27,714 nt of DNA, taken from NCBI GenBank assembly GCA_002402315.1, contig DHFP01000215.1, forward strand, positions 1-27,714, in the 5' to 3' direction. This document shows positions 22,558-27,714 of the stretch, one piece after another. The position numbers and the translations under genes were made by a program. This DNA comes from Clostridiales bacterium UBA4821. GTDB lineage: Bacteria; Bacillota; Clostridia; Acetivibrionales; UBA4821. Under the pieces are notes generated by a model that saw only the letters and a program-made list of their open reading frames with translations, ran no database searches and was not told the origin of the DNA. Every line of letters begins with the position of its first letter. The stretch's first letter is position 1.

Positions 22558-25128
22558 ATGGTAATGAGAAAATCACTGTATGCAGCTATCTTTCTTTCAT
22601 TCTTATTTGCGGTATTTTTAGCTGTTCCGAATGCTTATGCGGCATCTCAGATAAGTGTAGGTGTAAAAAATGCAGATTTCAGTTCTTCTACACTTGAAGT
22701 GGGGAAATCATATTATGCGACAGTGGAATCTACCAATTCAGGGAGCATAATGTACAAAGTTGATTACGTAATCAAATACTATAAAAACGGGGATTGGGAA
22801 GAAGAAACACGTGGAACCTGTGAGAACGGAGGCTTTAATACTACTCTGAAAACCCCTAAGAAGTTTACCATTGAAAAAGGTGTATCAAAAGTCAAGGTCA
22901 TATGGACCATTCAATCCAATCCGAATATAACAGCAAACCCAAGGGTGGCAGAAGAGACTGAAAATGTTAAGGCGTCAAAGCCGAAGGTCAGCTTGGACGA
23001 TGCGGAATTCAGTAAAGATACGCTCGAAGTTGGAGAATACTATACTGCGAGTGTTGTGTCTAAGAATTCCGGAGATGTAGATTACAAAGTAAAGTATGAA
23101 ATTGAATATTATAAAGACGGAAAATGGAAAGAGCTTGATGATGGCACACTGGAGAATCCGGGTACCAGTAAAAAAACGCTTACAACGCCAAAGTTTAAGG
23201 TGCCGGAGTCTGCCAGGATGAAGGTACGATGGACCATTGAGGAAAATGATGACATAGACATAGATAATGGTAGTAAGACTGCATATGCGGATGTTAAGGG
23301 CAGCGATTCCAAGAAACTGGACGAGATTGAAGTAAACCCGACTTCTGTAACCATATACGGCTTTAATAACTCCGACAAAAAACTGAAGGTCACAGCAAAA
23401 TATACTGATAATTCAACCAAAGATGTTACAAAATACGCGACTTATACAAGCGGTGATGAGAAGATTGTAAAAGTTAATGACGGCGTTTTGACCAGCGGAA
23501 GCAAAGAAGGTTCTACATATATATCCATTAAATACAAAGATGGTAATGTAACCGAGCAGGAGACCTGTAAGGTTACTGTTAAAAAATCAAGTGAAGTTAA
23601 AACGTTAAAAGACATTAGTATATCTCCTGATAATGTTACCATAACAGGATTTAATAAATCCGGAGGGAATATCAAGGTTACAGCTTACTATTCTGACCAG
23701 TCGACCGATGATGTGACAAAGAAAGCAGATTACAAGGGCAGCAACGATATTGTAAAGGTGAGCAGCAGTGATGCATTGACAAGTGCAAATAAGGCAGGAA
23801 CTGCATACATAGCTGTTTCATATAAGGAAGGAGATATAAGCGTTCAAAAAACCTGTACGGTTACGGTAGTAGAGGCGGTCAAGACTGCAGTAAGCATGAC
23901 GGGAGCCGGATTTGAACAGGCAGTTATTACACCGGGAAGCAAGGCAAGGGCTTATGTTGATACAACCAATCAAAGCACAGAGAAATTTGATATAGATTAT
24001 AAAATATTTTATTCGACTGACGGTATGAACTTTACCAAAACTGTAACAAGCGGTTCAGTAGAGCAAAGCGGAAAAACTACCGAAAGGCTGATGACACGCG
24101 AGTTTACAGTTAAAGATACATATAAGAAGCTGAAGGTTGTATTTACTATTTCAGATAAAGAGCCTGTTCAAGTAACCGGAGACAATCCCAAAGAGTCAAT
24201 CAGGGAAGTAATACTACCTACAGTCAGCCTACCCGGAGCAGGGTTCAACACAATACAGGAAAACAACAAAATAATGTTTAAGGCTTATGTAGATACAACC
24301 AATTCCAGCACAGGCGAATACGATATTGATTATGAAATATACTACTCAACTGACGGAGTAAGCTTCACAAAGAAAATATCCAGAGGTACACTGAAGCAGA
24401 GCGGCAAATCTACAGAAAGACTAGAGACCCGTGCGTATAAAATTGATGAAAATTACAAAAAGTTAAAGGCAATATTCACCATACCGGACGATCAACCTGT
24501 TGTTGCAGTTGGAGAGAAGCGGATGGAAGCAATAATGAATGTAAACAGTGCCGGTGATGGATTTTCAGACCTGCCTCCCGGACATTGGGCGTACGATGCA
24601 GTAATGGGACTGGTAAACAGGGGAGTTCTAGCGGGATATCCTGATGGAACATTTAAACCGGAGAAAGAAGTGACAAGGGAAGAGTTTGCAAAGATAATGA
24701 CCTTGGCACTGCAGCTGCCTTTAGTTAATCCGAAGGAGCCGGCATTCATCGACGTTGGCAGTAAGCACTGGTCATACAAGTATGTGGAGACAGCCAAGTC
24801 GTATCTAACAGGTTACAGGACTTCAAGCGGTTTGAAATTTAAAGGAAGCGAAAATGCACTCAGGGAAGACATTGCGGTAGCACTTGTTAAGGCAAAGGAC
24901 TACCAGAACGATATAGTAGACATAAACCAATTAAGCAGCATCTTTACTGACAGCAATGCCATATCGGAAAATCTTAAAAAATATGTACTTATAGCCAAAA
25001 AGAGAGGGCTGATTGACGGGTATCCCGATGGTACATTCAGACCTCAGACAACCTTGACAAGGGCTGAATCTGCTAAACTTTTGTGGCAGGTAGTATCAAA
25101 TGGAGATGAAAAGGTAGTAATTCAATAG
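22558..25128 (+). CDS. Exported repeat protein with three SLH domains
   Basis: 856 aa. A signal peptide (about 1-28, ending NAYA) is followed by an ordered set of repeats. Type A (about 100-110 aa, SYYATVESTNSG... with YYKNG and a late WTI) is at about 32-130 and 144-240. Type B (about 95 aa, Big2-like, with VTIYGFN and KVTVKK) is at about 254-345 and 350-440. Two more A-type copies (AYVDTTN, IDYKIFYSTDG) start at about 444 and 556. Three SLH domains start at about 667, 728 and 795, the first and third with GYPDGTF; they should bind pyruvylated wall polymer. GGGAGG before the ATG sets the start. It is probably a cell-surface structural or binding protein; no catalytic motif is seen. Confidence 0.9.
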   Translation: MVMRKSLYAAIFLSFLFAVFLAVPNAYAASQISVGVKNADFSSSTLEVGKSYYATVESTNSGSIMYKVDYVIKYYKNGDWEEETRGTCENGGFNTTLKTPKKFTIEKGVSKVKVIWTIQSNPNITANPRVAEETENVKASKPKVSLDDAEFSKDTLEVGEYYTASVVSKNSGDVDYKVKYEIEYYKDGKWKELDDGTLENPGTSKKTLTTPKFKVPESARMKVRWTIEENDDIDIDNGSKTAYADVKGSDSKKLDEIEVNPTSVTIYGFNNSDKKLKVTAKYTDNSTKDVTKYATYTSGDEKIVKVNDGVLTSGSKEGSTYISIKYKDGNVTEQETCKVTVKKSSEVKTLKDISISPDNVTITGFNKSGGNIKVTAYYSDQSTDDVTKKADYKGSNDIVKVSSSDALTSANKAGTAYIAVSYKEGDISVQKTCTVTVVEAVKTAVSMTGAGFEQAVITPGSKARAYVDTTNQSTEKFDIDYKIFYSTDGMNFTKTVTSGSVEQSGKTTERLMTREFTVKDTYKKLKVVFTISDKEPVQVTGDNPKESIREVILPTVSLPGAGFNTIQENNKIMFKAYVDTTNSSTGEYDIDYEIYYSTDGVSFTKKISRGTLKQSGKSTERLETRAYKIDENYKKLKAIFTIPDDQPVVAVGEKRMEAIMNVNSAGDGFSDLPPGHWAYDAVMGLVNRGVLAGYPDGTFKPEKEVTREEFAKIMTLALQLPLVNPKEPAFIDVGSKHWSYKYVETAKSYLTGYRTSSGLKFKGSENALREDIAVALVKAKDYQNDIVDINQLSSIFTDSNAISENLKKYVLIAKKRGLIDGYPDGTFRPQTTLTRAESAKLLWQVVSNGDEKVVIQ

Positions 25129-25159
25129 AGACAGAATTAGGTTAATGATTTAATCATAA

Positions 25160-25199
25160 AAAGTAAAGAGAGGGACTTTAAAATCTCTCTCTTTACTTT
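25160..25199 (+). terminator. Terminator of the SLH protein gene
   Basis: A 13-bp stem (25160-25172 with 25187-25199), extendable by two pairs, with a loop of about 10 nt, then AT-rich sequence. It starts 31 nt after the stop codon. Confidence 0.8.
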
Positions 25200-25231
25200 A
25201 TTAATATGTAAATGAAACGAGTTATATAAGC

Positions 25232-25259
25232 ACTATTTATATTAGGTTCACATACTATG
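25232..25259 (+). promoter_or_regulatory. Candidate sigma-K (or sigma-E) promoter of dpaB
   Basis: AC at 25232-25233 is followed after exactly 17 bp by CATACTATG (25251-25259), close to the sigma-K consensus AC-N16/17-CATA-N3-TA (last base G instead of A). It lies about 30 nt before the GTG. The spoVF operon of Bacillus is sigma-K controlled, which supports this reading. Confidence 0.5.
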
Positions 25260-25292
25260 AAGTAGACAATAAATAGCCGTTGGGAGGTTAAA

Positions 25293-25886
25293 GTGTTTAA
25301 AATGCTTTTAAAAGATATTAAGATTGGGTTTGCCATAACAGGTTCATTTTGTACATTTTCAAAGATAATTCCGGAGATACAAAAGTTGATAGACGAGGGT
25401 GCAGAAGTTTTTCCAATAATGTCTGAGGCTTCATATAACACTGATACAAGGTTCGGAAAGGCAAAAGACTTTATTGATCAGATAGAGACAATTACCGGCA
25501 AAAAGATAATTGCATCAATAACTGAAGCCGAGCCTATAGGACCCAAATCGCTGGTTGATATTATAGTGATTGCACCGTGTACAGGGAATACTGCATCCAA
25601 ATTTGCAAATGCAATAACAGATACGCCGGTCTTAATGGCTGCTAAAGCACACCTTAGGAATAATAAGCCATTGGTAATTGGTATTTCGACAAATGACGGT
25701 CTTGGTTTCAATGCAAAAAATTTAGGTGTACTGCTAAATTCAAAAAATATATACTTTATACCTTTCAGACAGGATAACCCGGATGATAAGCAGAATTCTG
25801 TAGTAGCTGATATGAGTCTAATAATCCCAACTATCATCGAAGCATTAGAAGGAAGACAAATCCAGCCTTTATTATTAGGAAGCTAA
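25293..25886 (+). CDS. dpaB: Dipicolinate synthase subunit B
   Basis: Flavoprotein-like subunit (SpoVFB/DpaB) of the enzyme that makes dipicolinate, the spore-core calcium chelator, in the mother cell. It has 197 aa. IGFAITGSFCTFSKII is the flavin-type N-terminal fold, and APCTGNTASKFANAI and TDTPVLMAAKAHLR the matching later motifs. GGGAGG precedes the GTG start by about 6 nt. The usual partner dpaA is not upstream; the neighbour is the SLH gene, separated by a terminator, and downstream is a convergent gene. It is probably expressed only in sporulation. Confidence 0.92.
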   Translation: MFKMLLKDIKIGFAITGSFCTFSKIIPEIQKLIDEGAEVFPIMSEASYNTDTRFGKAKDFIDQIETITGKKIIASITEAEPIGPKSLVDIIVIAPCTGNTASKFANAITDTPVLMAAKAHLRNNKPLVIGISTNDGLGFNAKNLGVLLNSKNIYFIPFRQDNPDDKQNSVVADMSLIIPTIIEALEGRQIQPLLLGS

Positions 25887-25918
25887 AAATTTAGCTACAT
25901 AGGACTGAAACTACTTAA

Positions 25919-25947
25919 AAACCGCCTTTTATGGCGGTTTATTATTT
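25919..25947. terminator. Terminator between convergent dpaB and the DUF4015-like gene
   Basis: AAACCGCC... pairs with GGCGGTTT (25919-25926 with 25933-25940), an 8-bp stem with a 6-nt loop; T-rich on the right and A-rich on the left, so usable from both sides. Confidence 0.82.
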
Positions 25948-27184
25948 ATTCGGATAAAAACGCTGATTCACTGTATTTATTCGATGCATTCCATAGAATC
26001 CACTCGTCTAATCCACTATCATATGCTGCTTTTATCTGAGTTTTGACATCTTCAGCATTGTATTTTTTATAATTGCCTTTGCCAAGCCATGGCGCTGAGA
26101 AATCTTGCAAGTATGGCCTTATTTTTGCCTTATGGTCAGGAAGTTTATCAAGTCTTGCTTTAGCAGTTGAAAGACTCTTATATACAATTTTATAGGGTTC
26201 AAGGTCAGGTTTGCTAATGCCATATTGGCCAGAACCATAATGGGATGGATATACCATTGGTGAAATATAATCTATGTCCTTACTTATGGTTTCCAGGTCT
26301 TGACCAATCTTCTCAACATCTCCGATATTTGTTGTAATGATTCCAAATACGTCTGCCGAAACAGGAACACCAAAAGGAGTAAGTTCTTTTTTAGCCTGAG
26401 CCAAAAACTCGTTTATTGGCTTGGTTTTATCGATTCCTGAACTCAGGCTTCCGTAGTCAATAATTTTTACATTACCATCAGTAGGGAACCTGATATAATC
26501 AAATTGTATTTCATCAAATCCCAGTTGAGCTGCTTCCTTCGCCAAATCAATACTATACCTCCATGAGTCCTTGTTATAAGCATTAAGCCATGCTGCATGG
26601 TTTCGATCTCTCCAAAGCTGGCCTTTAACTGTTTTTATTGCCAAATCCGGTCTTTTCTCTCCCAGAACAGGGTCCTTGAAAACTACTATCCTTGCAATAG
26701 TGTGAATTTTATTGTCTTTTAGCTTTTTAAGCAAGGATTTGATATCTTTAATCATACTTTGGGATGATTTGATTTCATTCACCAGTGGAACGTCCGATTT
26801 ATAAGATACTCTGCCCTTATCATCTTTTACATCAATGACTAGAGTGTTTAGCTCAGTTCTGTTTAAAAGATTAATAAAATGATTGATTGTTTTTTCTGTA
26901 CCTGCGGACCAGCCTGTAAGATAAACTCCTTTAACCTTATATTCCTTAATTGGAGTTACTTGAGGTTGAGTTTCTTGATTATTAGAGTTATTGGTATTGT
27001 TAGTATTATCTGAAGTTTGTGGTTTATTTGGAGAGGGTTGGAGTTCTTGATTATTAGTGCCAGGATTTTTATTAATATTTCCACTATATGACTTAGCCGC
27101 AAATGCATAAATACTAATTCCGGCTGCTATTATTGCAAGAATACCTAAAACTAATATATATTTATTTTGGAATATTTTATTCAT
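25946..27184 (-). CDS. Membrane-anchored DUF4015-type glycoside hydrolase-like protein
   Basis: 412 aa. A short basic N terminus and one hydrophobic segment (about 9-29) anchor it. A Pro/Asn/Gln/Thr-rich linker (about 33-78) follows, then a (beta/alpha)8-like domain from about 82 (VKGVYLTGWSAG). LVIDVKDDKG, ARIVVFKDP, GFDEIQFDYIRFP (about 222-234, with Asp229 a likely catalytic residue) and MVYPSHYG are typical of the DUF4015 'putative glycosyl hydrolase' family. The substrate is unknown; a cell-wall or exopolysaccharide target is likely. AAAGGAG precedes the ATG. It stands alone, convergent with dpaB. Confidence 0.85.
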   Translation of the reverse strand: MNKIFQNKYILVLGILAIIAAGISIYAFAAKSYSGNINKNPGTNNQELQPSPNKPQTSDNTNNTNNSNNQETQPQVTPIKEYKVKGVYLTGWSAGTEKTINHFINLLNRTELNTLVIDVKDDKGRVSYKSDVPLVNEIKSSQSMIKDIKSLLKKLKDNKIHTIARIVVFKDPVLGEKRPDLAIKTVKGQLWRDRNHAAWLNAYNKDSWRYSIDLAKEAAQLGFDEIQFDYIRFPTDGNVKIIDYGSLSSGIDKTKPINEFLAQAKKELTPFGVPVSADVFGIITTNIGDVEKIGQDLETISKDIDYISPMVYPSHYGSGQYGISKPDLEPYKIVYKSLSTAKARLDKLPDHKAKIRPYLQDFSAPWLGKGNYKKYNAEDVKTQIKAAYDSGLDEWILWNASNKYSESAFLSE

Positions 27185-27714
27185 GCTATCAGCTCCTTTA
27201 GGTTGATTATAATCATTTCTGTTACTTTAGTAGAAAGGCATACGTTTAAAGCTAATTAGAATAGATGTTTTTAGTAATTTCTTTTATAACATATGAGTTT
27301 TTCTACATTTGATAACTCAATAGAGTTTCAGGATAAAGAATATGTTATGATATAATATTACATTGCGATTATTTATGTTATAGTCTTTGAAGTGGTTACA
27401 ATATTTATAACACATTCTAAATAATAGATTATTCCTTCTAGTGAATAAGTTTCCGAATAGAAGCTAGGAAACTATACTTACAAATTATTAGATTGAATAA
27501 ACTACAACATCTGACATTAATTTCATTAATTAAACGAAATTATTACTTAAAAAAGTATCACTATTATAGCTTAATACAGATTGGCTTTATGTTCAAGCTA
27601 AAATGGAAGTTGAAAAGTATAAAAAATATTCCGTTGTTTTGCAGATGAATAGAAAAAAAAACACCTTACAACCCCTTATAAACAGGGGCTTTTTATGTCA
27701 ACACTTTTGAATAT
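27185..27714. other. AT-rich intergenic stretch, possible small transcript
   Basis: No convincing gene. On the plus strand there is an extended -10 (TG at 27348-27349, TATAAT at 27351-27356). Two interleaved inverted repeats follow: 27435-27440 with 27458-27463, and 27448-27454 with 27467-27473. Near the end is a 5-bp GC-rich hairpin followed by five Ts (27672-27694). A 35-aa open frame at 27603-27710 has no ribosome site. An ATG at 27695 preceded by AGGGG could start a gene running off the window. Confidence 0.4.
27672..27694 (+). terminator. Terminator-like hairpin near the right edge
   Basis: CCCCT (27672-27676) pairs with AGGGG (27684-27688) around a 7-nt loop, then CTTTTT. Short but GC-rich. 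Alternatively AGGGG is a ribosome site for an ATG at 27695. Confidence 0.5.

Noticed and set aside
27603..27710. 35-aa open frame at the right edge
   Set aside because: No ribosome site, and it runs through the terminator-like hairpin.

Overview
The window looks like chromosomal DNA of a low-GC, spore-forming, anaerobic member of the Clostridia. The proteins read like those of the Acetivibrio/Ruminiclostridium (cluster III) group, but that placement rests on recognition of the proteins, not on a search. Supporting signs are strong AGGAGG ribosome sites with occasional GTG starts, a dipicolinate synthase subunit (spores), a large secreted protein with three SLH domains, RNase J, a RACo-like ferredoxin/ASKHA protein, and AT-rich intergenic DNA.

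Layout. (1) 1-313: 5' end of an IS1634-like transposase gene, minus strand, cut by the window edge. (2) 417-7269: a complete tryptophan operon, trpE-G-D-C-F-B-A, tightly packed with three ATGA overlaps. Ahead of it is an attenuator leader containing eleven regularly spaced (T/G)AG triplets, a Rho-independent terminator and a possible competing antiterminator. This matches the architecture of a TRAP (MtrB) controlled trp leader. (3) 7311-9486: RNase J behind a leader of about 490 nt that begins with a hairpin. (4) 9524-11388, minus strand: a PhoB/PhoR-type two-component pair, convergent with rnj; both genes end inside one perfect 50-bp palindrome. (5) 11676-12440: fabI enoyl-ACP reductase. (6) 12546-18011: a probable six-gene unit of RACo-like ferredoxin/ASKHA ATPase, zinc-ribbon membrane protein, DUF2085 membrane protein, 5-formyl-THF cyclo-ligase, CorA transporter and CPBP protease. 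The first gene carries a stop-free array of 7-bp repeats (ACTCAGG), and the same heptad lies inverted upstream of it. (7) 18084-20628: speD, ndk, cheR and ruvA. (8) 20655-20921: a small unrecognised minus-strand gene. (9) 21161-22357: ilvA-type threonine ammonia-lyase with an ACT domain. (10) 22415-25128: an exported, repeat-rich SLH protein. (11) 25232-25886: dpaB (spoVFB) with a sigma-K-like promoter and no dpaA beside it. (12) 25946-27184, minus strand: a membrane-anchored DUF4015-type glycoside-hydrolase-like protein. (13) 27185-27714: intergenic DNA with a possible small transcript.

Most genes are housekeeping. The items that deserve a second look are regulatory or structural: the TRAP-like trp leader, the frame-sensitive heptad array and its inverted partner, the 50-bp palindrome, the RNase J leader, and the isolated dpaB. 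I saw no CRISPR array, tRNA, rRNA, prophage or defence cluster.
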